This document shows positions 1 to 45,500 of a DNA stretch of 64,000 bases, one piece after another (positions within the stretch are counted from its first letter, which is position 1; each line of letters begins with the position of its first letter). Under the pieces are notes generated by a model. That model was not told the origin of the DNA. It saw nothing but the letters and a program-made list of their open reading frames with translations, and ran no database searches. Source of the stretch: Hormiphora californensis (lineage: Eukaryota; Ctenophora; Tentaculata; Cydippida; Pleurobrachiidae); the NCBI GenBank assembly GCA_020137815.1, contig CM035357.1, positions 4,803,496-4,867,495 on the forward strand, given 5' to 3'. The position numbers and the translations under genes are program-made.

Positions 1-82
1 ATCCGTATCAAGTAGCTGCAGGGGTATGGCACATGATTCAATTTCATGAATGTACACTGTAATTCTGCACTGTGACACTGTA

Positions 83-190
83 CAGTCGGACCCCGATTAA
101 CCGGGATGCTGATCGGGGAAAGGACTCCTTTCAAAGGAGGGTTGCTTTATCGGGGGAAGTTTATCCACCCGGTAAATTGGGGTTCCAGTA
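83..190. repeat. Degenerate pogo-like MITE copy
   Basis: It begins CAGTCGGACCCCGATTAACC after a TA and ends in a diverged reverse complement near 169-190. It is the most decayed of the seven copies of this family in the window. Confidence 0.5.
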
Positions 191-785
191 AATAAAAATC
201 AGGGTCCGGCTCACCGACTGTATAAAGAATAGCACCATGATTGGAGACCACACCCGGCATATTTCTTCAAAAGAAGTTCTTTTGTTTCCCCACAAATAGT
301 TGTCAACTCCTTTCCCCCAAAGCACCAAATTCCATATGAAAATGTGTATGACTGACCCCTGCTGCACCACTCAGAGGTGTTAAACTCATTCTGTGTGCGT
401 CACTCTACACAACTACAAAGCTGCAGTTGTTTTGTTCGAACCCTTTGTGAGACACTAAATGGATGGTAGGGGTCGTCGTGGGTGGCGCTGGGTTCCACTA
501 AAAACCAATAAGAGCTGTTAACCCCACCTATTGCGTCAATAACCCTTTGAATTTTGAATGGTTCAAAGCTGGAAATAAAAGGATGAAATCGATAGGAGTG
601 CTCAAGGTGTCCCCTATTATATTGCACAACATGTACAAATTGTTGCTCCACCCAGATTACGTTCATGATCGATAAAAGGAAAAGAATTATCTGTTTATTA
701 TTTAAACGAAATTATAAGGGTTTTCTTAGTTCTAAACAAATAAACATTATATTTATCATATCAAAACAACCTTATCTCTGGGAGA

Positions 786-938
786 TCACGTGTTCATCAA
801 AACCAGGAGAGCTACGATTAATAATGAATCCATCATTCCGACTCCAAGTAACAATACATGGGCCGCAAAGGGTTCAGTTGCCATGACAACTAAGTAGATG
901 CCTAAAATGTTCATAGCAATTAGCATGGCCGAATACAT
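786..938 (-). CDS. Small hydrophobic ORF, possibly a terminal exon (unrecognised)
   Basis: This 50-codon minus-strand frame runs from an ATG at 938 to TGA at 786. It is almost wholly hydrophobic, with two stretches that could each cross a membrane, separated by a short polar turn containing TEPFAAH. It lies about 80 bp downstream of the adhesion GPCR stop codon on the same strand. No acceptor site in frame precedes it: an in-frame TAA lies 12 nt upstream of the ATG. It is therefore either a tiny membrane protein or chance. The segment also holds a TTGCCATGACAACT-like motif that recurs in non-coding parts of the window, which argues against coding. The family is not recognised. Confidence 0.2.
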   Translation of the reverse strand: MYSAMLIAMNILGIYLVVMATEPFAAHVLLLGVGMMDSLLIVALLVLMNT

Positions 939-1014
939 TGCAACAACGCGTTTTTATCCTATCCAGAATGGTCACGGGTGTAACATGTTAACATAAAACT
1001 TTGAGTCTATTCTC

Positions 1015-33251
<32,237 letters not shown>

Positions 33252-33666
33252 GGTTTAGTTCTTGCTCCTCCGCTCAACTCAATTCATATTCCCAAACTCT
33301 TTTGATATTTTATTATTTTCTACAAAACCATAAGGGTTAAACATTTGAACAAATTAAATGATCAATCAATCAATTATCAATTTTACTAGGGCGATTTACA
33401 CAAATAAAAACTTCACAATTCACGCCCGGCAAACATCCTGATAGCGACGGATCAATCACACTGACCAGCTTACACGCTAGCATGCCCTTCCGACCTTACC
33501 ATACCGGTGCTTAAGTGTGAGCAAGATACGTGATCCAGACGATCCGCGAGTGTACTATTCATCATGACCTCACAGTACTGTCACATACAGTACATGATAC
33601 ACAAAAACATACACATAAAATATACACAAAAATACAGCCTAGTACATGGAACAAATATGTACCTAT

Positions 33667-33857
33667 AAGGGGCCATTCAAAAAGGATGTCCATGATTTTT
33701 GGTAATTTTTTACCCCCCCCCCCCCTCCCTCCCCCTGTCCAGGCCTGTCCGAATTTGCCAGACCCCCACCCTCCCCTGTCTTGGTAACGTCCGTGGTAAT
33801 GTCCGAAATTGGCTACCTCCCCCCTCCACTTGGACGTCCTTTTTTAATCGCCCCTAA
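33667..33857. repeat. 190-bp inverted-repeat element
   Basis: The ends AGGGGCCATTCAAAAAGGAT and GTCCTTTTTTAATCGCCCCT are imperfect inverted repeats around a C-rich centre. It lies about 0.4 kb upstream of the GPCR start. Confidence 0.7.
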
Positions 33858-34195
33858 GTTACAATGATTATCAGCATATTCTAAATTCTGATTTCTTGCG
33901 AGCTTGTTGACAATCTTGTCCTCCTTTACAATAACAATATTGTCCAAGATACGATTTCCCAGGAAAGTCATCCCTACATGATTATCCGACCTCGATCGTT
34001 TCCCGCCAAGATCATCTATTAATAGACAAAGATCTATTTTAGATAATAATACCGTTGATATCATCAGATTTGCTGGTCACGCACAGTTGTCACTATAGCA
34101 ACTTTAGGCTGACTTTATTTAGCTGCCAGAGGAATCCAATAATTGGGTATCTATAATTGTGCTTAGTCCGGTATAGATATTTCCCACAATTGACA

Positions 34196-34268
34196 GAGAG
34201 AAATAGAGGGAAAGAGAGAGAGAGATGGAGAGGGAGAGAGAGAGAGGGAGAGAGAGAGAGAGAGAAAG

Positions 34269-34316
<48 letters not shown>
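34196..34316. repeat. GA microsatellite
   Basis: GA run interrupted by GGGAGAGA and AAAGAGAG units. Confidence 0.95.
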
Positions 34317-34317
<1 letters not shown>

Positions 34318-35243
34318 ACTTAACACGCTGGGCTATTGTCCTGCACGCCTCATGATGCCAGTTTTCTCTCCCCCTATATCTCTCTCTCTCTCTCTCCTAT
34401 GATTGTGGCATGCTTGTGGGAATTAGGTAACGACCTCCCGACTTCCCATGCCGTGATAAGTACTGGTCGTGCACTGACTTACAATTACCAGTTCCTTGCT
34501 GATCAAAGTTCATAGGCACATCATGGCTGGATCAGTGTGTTGAATGTTCATTGAATCTATATTTTGTTCATTGTTGAATCCCCTAACAGTTGAATTGAAT
34601 AAAGGGTGTCTCATGACCGGTCATGACCTAAAGTCAGCAAACTGTGAAATTTGTTGGTAGTTCGACCTGCACTGTATAATAGTGGCGCCATTTGATTCTT
34701 AGACAGACAGGACCTGCATCTGTTTTAAGTGTGCTAAAGTGATTCATGTCTCATTAATATGTACAGAGTGTTGAAAAGTGTGCAACTTTAAACTTTCACA
34801 GCTCTCTATCGCTCTCGCTATCTCGTGCTTATATCTTGCTGTTTGTAAGTACAAACTATCTAGTTAGTTTGTGAATTGTGGTTCTCGTTTTTCATAGCTC
34901 TCTCGTTTAGTACAGTACAACCTCGTTTCCTTCTCTTACTATCCGGCCAATACATGCACGTGGTCGTAAAGCTTGGCACTCTATTGCATTATAGTCGATC
35001 TATGAAGTTCTGCACTATTTCCGGCTTCAGCTACTGTGGACTGATTTGTCAACCTGTCGTTGGACTTGAAGTATAGTTTATTTAGTTCAGTTCTTTTCCC
35101 ATTAGTTCAGTTCTTTCTCAATCTCAATTTCCGGCCATTCTGGGAATCTGGAATATATCAGTGTGGATCAGCTCTGAATATAACGACAGCTTTCCTTCTG
35201 TGTTAACTACTTGACCCTAGCATGTAGGACAATGGGATGGGTC

Positions 35244-35604
<361 letters not shown>

Positions 35605-35707
35605 ATGCGAAAACATCATATAAGTTTATGACCTGACGCTCTCGACCTGGTATAAATTAATGTCCAAAGTAGTTGCTTTCCCCCTCTCTACTCTCCCTCC
35701 CTCTCTC

Positions 35708-35738
<31 letters not shown>

Positions 35739-36359
35739 CCCTCTAGTCTCCCTCTCTCCCTCTCTATTTTATTGTTACCTGCAGTCTCAACACCATTTGA
35801 TCTTGTCCATCTACGTTAAAACTATTAGGTGTATAACTACTACCAGTACTGCAGCATTTACATCAATGACATCACACCTGATCACGTACCGTTACCTAGT
35901 AAAACTATTGGTATCGAAGACACCTCACACTCTGTGGCAAGGGGTTGTTGTTGTTGTATGCGCCTCCGCTTCCAATCCTCTACTTGTGATTTTATCCCGT
36001 CCGGCAGCCAGTTCCTCACGCCCGAGAAGGACGGAGCTCAGGTTCCAGAGTTTCCTCTTTCCCCCGGGAGAGTTTTCTTCCTCCGTCTTATGTCCATGGT
36101 TTTGGAGATAAGGGTGGAATCGTCTCCCATAACTATCTTAACAGGTCCCATGAAGAGGACCGCACCAGCACTGTTTTCACATTGTGCCAGTCTCGGATAT
36201 CTCCAGCGACCCTTGGTGAGTGGCATCTCAGCATTGATCGCTCTAGATGTGGCCTTGGCTAGGACAATTCGGACGCTCCATTGACTATGGCACCTTTGTA
36301 GATTTTGCGCTGCCAACCTCTGATTTGTAATCAGTACTCCATGTGGGTTCATGGAACAT

Positions 36360-37255
36360 CACTTTTTGTTCGTGATGCAGATGCAGCGTCCGGCCGTTCA
36401 TGGGGTAGTTAGGGCAGGTTCCTTCCCAATTAACGGAACTCTGGCGTGTGAAATGTTTAGTGGGTTAGGTATCTATGTGCGTCACTCATAGAAATTTGTT
36501 TTGTAGCATGGGATAGTGGTTTGTTCTGTTTGTTGATCAGGTTTTTGTGGAGGCTTGTTTGTTGGTAGAGAGTGATGATGTTGGTTTGTTACCTTCATCG
36601 TTTGGGGGGTAATCGCCATTTCGGAATCTCCTACGCTTCTCATGGACTTTTGAAGAAGCGTAGGTAGTAGCGAGGCTACTGGTTAGTGTAGTTTCTCCCT
36701 GTTGGGCTACGGAAACACCCCTTGAGTTTATCTCGACCTCGGCGTGGGAATTTTGCCGAGAGTCGGTGGTAGCTAACCAGTTATGACCTAGCTTGTTAGA
36801 CCTTTTATACCTGTCCAGAGGCTAGGTGGACAGAAGGTAGAGGGGGGCCAGTTGAGATTAGACCTCCTCCAGCCTGGACTTTTGCTGGAGGACGGGTTTT
36901 GGCCGGTATTTAGCCATCTACTTTGGCCCAGTGCACAAGGCTGGGGAGATGGTGTAATACCGGCCGGGGGGTATCTCTATTCAGAGAGAGATGAGTCATG
37001 AGCGGATTAGAGAAAGGAAGAGAGAAAAACACACCACCCAAGGAGGGCAGCTCTGTTTCCTTGGAGTGGTATGTGAGATGCTCCAGGCAGTTCAAGAGCT
37101 TCATGGTTTACCCCGGGGTATGCCGGGTCACCCCTGAAGATTCCCTGCCTGGGACACTATTGCTATCTAAAAAAATAGACATTAGCCGCGGCCTGCATCT
37201 CAAGGGCGTGGGAAGGAATCTCACCCTCCTGTGGCAAGGGGTAACTTCGTAACCA
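36360..37255. other. GC-richer block with several perfect hairpin stems
   Basis: It contains stems such as CCTACGCTTC...GAAGCGTAGG (36630-36663), CTCCAGC...GCTGGAG (36867-36891), CGACCTCGGC...GCCGAGAGTCG (36730-36765) and TACCGGCC-type ends near 36900 and 36957. It ends near CAAGGGGTAACTTCGTAACC, the end of a small hairpin family also seen at 44322. No coding signal. It could be the structured untranslated part of a retroelement or a non-coding RNA; the family is not recognised. Confidence 0.4.
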
Positions 37256-38940
37256 AGTAAAACTAAGCAGAAACTTTAAACTACTTCGTTGATTCGTTTG
37301 TTGGCTGCATATCGCCAATTTAATTTGAAGGGAAGCAAAGTAATTACAATGTCTGACGGCGCCAAACCCCTGATCCTGGAAAGTAAATTGATGGTTAGGT
37401 CTGTTTTCCACCAAATGGGGGAGGGGGGTATATGTAATGGTACGCCGCGGGTCTGTACCATTTGTTTATGTAGTGCATCTAATACACTCAGGCCCATCTG
37501 CCGAAACACACAATAATACATTCACATGATAGTTGTTGATATTTGGTATAAACATATCCGTTGTTTTGAACAACTACGACATTTTTCTTGCATGCATTGA
37601 GCCAGTGTTTAAGTGTTTAGTATAACTTTATACCTCCCATTTATTTCCTTGAGTGGTCCCTCCTCATGGGGCTAAAATATCGAGAGATCCAAACATTAGC
37701 ACCAGGAAGTTCTACCCCTCCTCTATAATAATGGTATCCTACTCCATCTTACTGCATCTCAGGGGGATCCAGGGGGACCTCATCATCATCACACTAGGGT
37801 GGGATACAAAGAAATCCAGGAAGTGATGCGTGTCAGTATAATCCATGAGTGCTGGAAAACACCCTTGCTATGGAAATGTCCCATGTGGCTAGTACTTGGT
37901 AGTACTTGGATACGTTTTGGTAGCCACATGGAATAAACCAGCTTTCTAAAAAGTGGCAACTTTTTGTCTCATTCAGGCATTTTTAGTTGGTGAACGTTCT
38001 TTTAGATCTGCGATCACGATCGCTTCGCCGTCCGAGTCTCTATAGTGAGGCAGTCTCTATAATAGTGAGGGAGTGCAGCAGTTTACAGATATAGATCAAA
38101 ATGTAGATGCAATGATGCAATGATGCATCATGCAGAAATACAGCTCAAATTGCAAATGAAGCTTCGACCTAAATGTGCATACATGTCCAGCACATGTAAA
38201 TAGATACTACCCAATTTGTAGTACTACATATATGTAGATCAGTAACAACAAGTATTATATAGCTGAAGTAGACACAGCTCCCTGTGTCTCTGTAGTAGTA
38301 GGTGATAATAGATGTATTATCGTAGCACCTGATTTGACTGTTTGTCTATTTTCTGTAGACTCTATAGCCCTACATTCACAGCTCTGATTTCCCTCAAGAG
38401 ACACCCACGTTTTTAGTTCTTGTTTGTGAGATTTTTACCCAGCTGATAGAACAACGTCTAATTTAAGTCACGATTAACGCAGATACTTTCATTACCTATC
38501 ACGTCAATATAAATGACAATAATATGAGTGTCATCTAATGTTGTATGATCATATGCGGTTATGCAGTCATGTGCATTCGTTAAATATGAGAATTTCCCGA
38601 AGATTCGCCTGATCGCCAATTATAGACTTTATTTTAAGCTAATTTCTCATAATCTCTCTCCTTAGTTTGAGGTATAACATGTTCTGCCAACGCGTCTGTT
38701 ATGAAAATGTGATTTCTTGTGCTCTCTCATGTGCTACTCAGTAAGCTATTTCAACGAAATTTATTTTAGTTTACATCTCCATTTGTTCTTTTAGTTTTAA
38801 TAAATGCAACTAAATATGTATTAGCATTGACCAGTTCTGAGTGCCCAAAATTCACCATTTATTACTTGAAAAAGAAAAGTACGATTGTCCTGCAAATTAT
38901 CCCAAGGAGTCGACAACCTGCACACCAGCTATCAATTTGA

Positions 38941-39095
38941 TAAGTCCAAAAACCAATTAAATAAATTAGTTTGGATGCCCGGGCCCATGTGGTGTCACGG
39001 GGGTAACACCTTTAGGCTACTGCCATAATTAACGGCATATCTCGTTAATTGTTAATTGTTATCCTTCAATCTTTCTATCTCTATCTATCTCTCTC

Positions 39096-39147
<52 letters not shown>

Positions 39148-39371
39148 TATTTCTCTCTCACTGTTTCTTTCACTATATCTCTCTTTTTTCTCTCTCCTCT
39201 TATTTATCTCTCCGTCTTTCTTGATTATATCTCACTCTTTCTATCCTAATTTCTTTTGCCTTTATCTCTCTCGATATCCATCATTTATGACAGTAGCCTA
39301 AAGGTGTTACCCCCGTGACACCACATGGGCCCGGGCATCCAAACTAATTTATTTAATTGGTTTTTGGACTT
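38941..39371. repeat. Inverted repeat with microsatellite loop
   Basis: The arms of about 85 bp (38941-39029 and 39287-39371) are near-perfect complements. Each contains GGATGCCCGGGCCCATGTGG or its complement. The 257-bp loop is mostly CT dinucleotide repeat. Confidence 0.9.
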
Positions 39372-39429
39372 AATTTCTGTTCTTTTTGGTGTTAAATAGA
39401 AAAAGCTATTTTTTCTGATTTCTGCATAT

Positions 39430-40030
39430 TTTCGAACTTGAATACTTAGTTCATAAACATGCGAATAACGACTTAACGGTGAGAGATACGACTTTTTGTC
39501 AGGGTGACGACCCCCCATAAAACGACTATTCTGCGCCGGAATATGTCCATGAAAACGTTCTAGGACCAGCCGAAGTGGAAATATTAAGAATATGCATTAA
39601 ATCATGAATCGGTGCATAAATATGCAAATAACGGCTTAACGGTGCCAGATAGAGATTTTTGTCCCGAGTAAGACCCCCCATAAATCGACTATTTTGCGTC
39701 GAAATATCTCCATGAAAACGTTCTAGGATCAGCCGAACTGGAAATATTCAGAATATGCATTAAATCATGAATCGGTGCATAAATATGCAAATAACGGCTT
39801 AACGGTGCGAGATACGACTTTTTGTCCGGAGGACGACCCCCCCATAAATCGACTATTTTGCGTCGAAATATGTCCATGAAAACGTTCTAGGACCAGCCGA
39901 AGTGAAAATATTGAAAATATGCATAAAATCGTGAATAGGTGCATAAATATGCAAATAACGGCTTAACGGTGCGAGATAGAGATTTTTGTCCCGAGTAAGA
40001 CCCCCCATAAATCGATGATTCCGCGTCGAA
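39430..40030. repeat. 163-bp satellite, about four copies
   Basis: Units start near 39452, 39615, 39778 and 39941 and share CATAAATATGCAAATAACGG, CTTAACGGTG, CGACCCCCCATAAA and CCATGAAAACGTTCTAGGA. The spacing is 163 bp throughout. Confidence 0.9.
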
Positions 40031-40785
40031 TAAGACCGGTTTTAAGATTCTATGACCTTCGAGTCGTGTCATAATCGCGACCATGGTTTAAATGAATATT
40101 TACTGAACTAATTAATGATAATTAATGAACTATGGCGATTTTGAAGTTCTACACAGCTATTACCGCAGCGCAATGTGTGTAAGGAACCAATGTTCCAAAC
40201 GGCAAGTCTCTACTATTTGTGGTTTAGGAGAACACTCAAGATAAAAAGCGTCCTCCCCCTCCCCTCCCCCCTCCCCCTCCCTCCTACTTTTTTTTGCATT
40301 TGGGACCCCTCTGGCAAATTTTTACCTTACTCTCCGATCGTTCTGAAAATTTGTATGCCTCTTCTCCTATATGAGGGCACTCAGAGTACAAAATTTCAGC
40401 TCTCTACTTCATCTGGAACATGCTTTTTTAAAAGCATCAAAACCTCGAAATCTGCAATGGTATATAGTAGCACTGGCAGGTTTTCACGCGCTTGTGTGTA
40501 GAAGTGTTGCGTGTGCTCTCTCTTTTGTTTTTTGAGTTAGAGGGTATTTCTAAGGTGGGGGCACCCCCCCTTTTGGGCCCGGGGCACTTGCCAGTGCTAT
40601 GATTTATTTTCAACACCAGGTGAAATATATTTCCATTATTCAATCTGGTCTGTATACAGCTACTATTGCAGCTGAGTCACACCTGTGAGCAGCTGCTAGA
40701 GAACTCACAAAATCCTGAAATTAATCTTCGACACACATCAATCAACTTAGAACTGTCATATACCTTAGAAGTGAGGATTTGGGAG

Positions 40786-41060
40786 ATGGGAGAGAGAGAG
40801 AGAGAGAGAGAGAAGAGAGAGAACGTATCTAAGCATATATATAATAGACAGTAGAGCGAGATCTCTCTCTCTCGCTCTCTCTCTCTCTAGTCTACCTCTA
40901 CCTAGCTATCTCAACGCTCTCATCCTCTCTCGCTCTCTCCTCATCCCCTCCTCTCTCTCGCTCTATCAGAGAGACGCTCTATATTCTCTATCTCTCTTCT
41001 CTATCTCTATAGCTCTGCTCTCTACCTCCCGCTATTCCTCACTCTCGCTCTTCCCTCCAG
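40786..41060. repeat. GA and CT microsatellite block
   Basis: A GA run followed by interrupted CT, CTCTATCT and CGCTCT tracts. No coding signal. Confidence 0.9.
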
Positions 41061-42542
41061 ATTCTAACGGAGTGCATTTGGATGCTGTTGATGATGGTGT
41101 ATCAATTCTGAAGAGTGTCCTTCGCTTGTGCCATGTGACCCTGTATCGCGGAATATGTGACCGAATCAAGACAGAGTCTGTACTAGTTTACATAGGTTTG
41201 GAGAGATGTCTTCATCAGTTCTACTATAGTGTTGATTCCGAGAGACATACAGTCATGCTGGCATTATGCCCAAATCAACATGCTCAAATCATAATTATGT
41301 TACATGTCATGCTGATATATATCTCCTTTATTAATCAAACTGCATGTCTTGGTCTTTTGTTTAGCAACACCATGTCATATGGTCTGATATTATTTGGGTC
41401 GATATATAGGGTCATTTAGATGCACTAGTCCGAGTATTAATAATGTGGTCATTGCATACTACTGCAGTTGATGTATGGCAATTGAAGATTGAAGATTAAC
41501 AATGAAGTCTAGTCACACTACATGCATTTGATTTTGCATTGTGTACCGTGTGATTTAGAAGCTCCAATGTTCACGTGTCTAGAAATGTGTTTAGACAATA
41601 TCACCCTACTATTGATTCCAAATGATATTTGATTGAAAGTGCATCTACATTGATTGAAGATTATTTCAGTTATTTTAGTGCCCCAATGTACTATAGTTTA
41701 TGATTTTGTAATATATTTTGAAACAGCTGGTTCCCCGTATCAGTGCGTCACATATCATTTGAACACCAAGAATTGAAAGAAACTGATACCTTTCATAACC
41801 TTACCACTGGCATTTCTGATCTTTTTGGGACACCTTGCTGAAGTTGTTGAACATACACACTTCATAGTTTTAATAGCCATGCGTCGGCGGGAGTTTTGGA
41901 TTCTTAGCCATGTTTCGGTGGGAGTTTTGGATTTTTTGGATCGCGGTAAATATCATCAGCTGTGTTTCAAAAGTGGGCATGTTTGTCATAGCAGGTCATT
42001 ATTCATTGCCTAGTTACTGCAGCCTAGCTGTCTCTTATTCAATTTATATTTAATAGCTCGTGGTAAATGGGTTAATCTGACGAATCATTTCGGCGTAATA
42101 ACATCTGCAGATTTGATATGTTGATGAGTTGTTTAACCACATTTATCTTTGTCTAAAAACTCATTATATTCAATCTTCCCTCCCCGGCATATATTCAGTT
42201 ACGTCATTAGTAATATATTGTGGGGGAGAAGTCCTTGTTGAGATGTGGATGTACTTAATTTCGTTATTCACGACATTTAGTTTTCTATTCCTTCAACGCG
42301 TCACACCGACACATACCAGGCTGTGTTGCAGATGTCTGTTATATGATGTAATTTAGGTTGTCAACAGGGCCGAGTCAAAGTAATTTACCTCCAGTTTGTT
42401 TCTTTTTAACTATTAATTATGTTGTAACTCTTTTGTAGCTAAAGAGAGATTTGAGAAACAGAACCGCTCCAGAATCTCAATACCAGAATATTGGAATATT
42501 GGAATCAGAATGTGAATACATACATGATATTTCTGTGAAGAC

Positions 42543-45500
42543 ATGCGCCTTCTATGTCTCATCCTTCTCTTTCCTGTGCTTGTCCGGGCGGGTGAAGAAT
42601 GGCCCCATTTCAAGGTGGCCGCAATCGTTGAGAACATGGGAGATGGAAGTGATGATTCCTGGCCGAGACTTGCGAATGAGTCACTTATTGTTGCTAAGAA
42701 TCTGATCAAGGAGAGATTGGGGATCAGTCTGGATTTGAGATTTGTCTTCTCAAAGTGTAACACAAAGATTGGTCTTATTGAAACTACCAAGTGTCTCATT
42801 GATCAAAATTTGGTTGAAAACGATTCGGAGACCGAGTAAGTGGCGAATGAGTGTTTGTTTCAAAACCATAGAAGTTATTTGTTGGTCTAACTCAAAGTTT
42901 CAACGCCAAGAGTGCTAATTCAACCATAACTTTTACTAACTGCATTGTTTTCAGTGAGCGTGTAGACGTGTTTGTTGGCCCAGGATGCTCAGAAGTTTGC
43001 AAAAATACCGCGTACATTGCCTCCAAAGAGGGATTCAACGTCCCAATGGTAAACAATATCTAAATGATTTGTTAAATATGTTTAGTTCTGATATCATATC
43101 TGATGTCTTATCTCCCCAAATTCCCTTCCCATATCTTCTATCCCCCCAAACTCCCTCTCCATATATCCTATCCCCCCAAACTCCCTCTCCATATATCTTA
43201 TCCCCCCAAACTCCCTCCCCATATCTCGTATCTCCCCAAACTCCCTCCCCATATCTCGTATCTCCCAAACTTCCTCCCCAGATCTCGTATCCCCAAACTC
43301 CCTCTCCAGATCTCCTATCTCCCCAAACTCCCTCCCCATATCCCCCCAAACTCCCTCCCCAGATCTCCTATCCCCCCCAAACTCCCTCCCCATATCTCGT
43401 ATCTCCCAAACTCCCTCTCCAGATCTCCTATCCCCCCAAACTCCCTCCCCAGATCTCTTACCTACCCCCAAACTCCCTCTCCAGACCTCTTACCTACCCC
43501 CAAAATCCCTCTCCAGACCTGTTATCTCCCCCAAACTCCCTCCCCAGATCTCCTATCCACCCAAACTCCCTCTCCAGATCTCCTATCCCCCAAACTCCCT
43601 CCCCAGATATCCTATCCCCCAAACTCCCTCCCCAGATCTCCTATCCCCCCAAACTCCCTCTCCAGATCTCCTATCCCCCCAAACTCCCTCTCCATATCTC
43701 CTATCCCCCCAAACTCCCTCCCCATATCTCGTATCTCCCCAAACTCCATCTCCAGATCTCCTACGCGTGCACACTGGACAGTTTGAGTGACCGGAACGAT
43801 TACAGTACCTTTGCCCGGACGGTTCCCAGTGTGGGGTCCAATGCTGTTCCCATGATTACCATTATCAAAGAAATGGAATGGGAACGGGTGGGAATAATTT
43901 ACAGAAACATTGGACTTTACGAGGTAAGAGCAATGAGCAAATTGTCGTCTTGTCGAGTTCAGTCGTTCGATATCATTTTAAATTTCACCCTGGAGAAGAA
44001 TGGATAGAGGGAATTGATATTAATAGTATAGATACAGATAAACTTTTTGCTCTACATATTTAAGTTTCAACATCCCCTATTTCAGGAGGCTGCTGCCAGT
44101 TTGAAAAAGGAGCTGGAGAAAAGTCTTGGATCTGATCCAACAATGGAGTTTGGGTTTCAGGTCAGTTGTACTGTGTATTGTTTCTAGGTATTCGTCTTGA
44201 CGCGGCTCCGATAAGAAACATGGCTTGAAGCCAAGCAAGGTGTGCTGCGTATCAGATACACTATTCCTAGGATAAACAGCTACACGATCAGACTGCAGAG
44301 AGAGAGAGAGCCTACTTGAAATCCTTGGTTACGAAATAACCCCTCTCCGGGCGACCTTCGCGCGCGCTGGCAAGGGGTAACTTCGTAACCAATTGAAATC
44401 CTTCCAGGTGAAATGTTACAAAGTTTGGTATTTTGATGATGACGATAAAGACGAGAAGATTGCCACTGCTAAGGACATTAGAGATGAGTGTAAAGACGAA
44501 GTTAGAGGTTGGTTATATAATATATAGCTACCCCTCTTCCGAGAGCCATTATGGATATGTAGAGACTGATATTATACTTGACCAAGTAGTGATATCAACT
44601 CGTAGTGTCATTCTTTTCAAGCAACTAACATATCTTCATTTCAGTTTTCATAATCCTGGCGTATGATTCGAATGTTATTGATTTCCTGAAGCTAGCTTAC
44701 GAAGATACCTCGTTTCCTTATTCTGAATCTGCTTTTATTGCGCTGGAAGTTACTCAGACCACCGTGACCGAAGGTATTATAGCTTTTAAACGGTTGTATC
44801 AATTAATTTAGATAACATTTCGAGGAGAATTATGAGCCATTAATTATATATCTTGATCCCAATCTTTCGATCTCTGCACATATATCTGATATTACTATTA
44901 CTGTACTCATATTCATAATAATCCGTCGAAATCGTGTATAAAATTTGACAAAACATAAAATTTATAGGGGCAATGTAATTCCTTCACTAAATGGTAGTAA
45001 TAGGTCCACCCTACGTAGGCCTACCACCAAACGAAAGTTTACCAACCAACTCCATGGGGGGAGGTCCGATAATTGGCCTTAATTGACACCTGTATTTTCA
45101 GTATGGGTCCAAAACCATAAGTACCCTTAGAATAGGAGTAGAGAAAAAACCAAGGGCATTAAAGTGATCAGCGTCCTCGCATTAGTGGGGGTAGGTGCTG
45201 GAATCAAGTCTCTATCTCATCAGGTTAATTAGATATTTGGATAATTAGATATGTGCATAACCGTATTTTGGCTATATGGCTATAGCCACTTAGGAATGGT
45301 TTAGAGACTTTTCACTGGTGCCATTTTGTAGGCAATGGTCAAGTTATGGGGGGTCGACGTCGGACTTTTAAGCTCTATTTTTAACCGTTTAGCCGTTATT
45401 CGGCTTTAAAAGTGCTCAAAATGAGCAAAAAATGGTAAAAAGCCCGATTTTTAGCACCTTTAAAGCCGAATAACGGCTAAACGGTTGGAGATAGAGCTTA

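Larger units (their letters stand above)
1..1014. other. Downstream flank of the adhesion GPCR
   Basis: No gene is recognised here apart from the doubtful hydrophobic ORF at 786-938. A degenerate copy of the pogo-like inverted-repeat element lies near 83-190. A minus-strand open frame at 400-666 has no recognisable family. No clear AATAAA signal for the GPCR was identified. Confidence 0.5.

Noticed and set aside
35829-36284. 151-codon ORF as a gene
   Set aside because: No domain, signal peptide or splice context. An overlapping frame on the other strand is equally open.
41072-41419. 115-codon ORF as a gene
   Set aside because: Hydrophobic C-terminal part but no recognisable family and no promoter or splice signals. 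Left unassigned.
42985-44007. 340-codon Pro-rich ORF on the plus strand
   Set aside because: It runs through the 30-bp splice array and is out of frame with cyclase exon 2. Only its last part overlaps the true exon 3.
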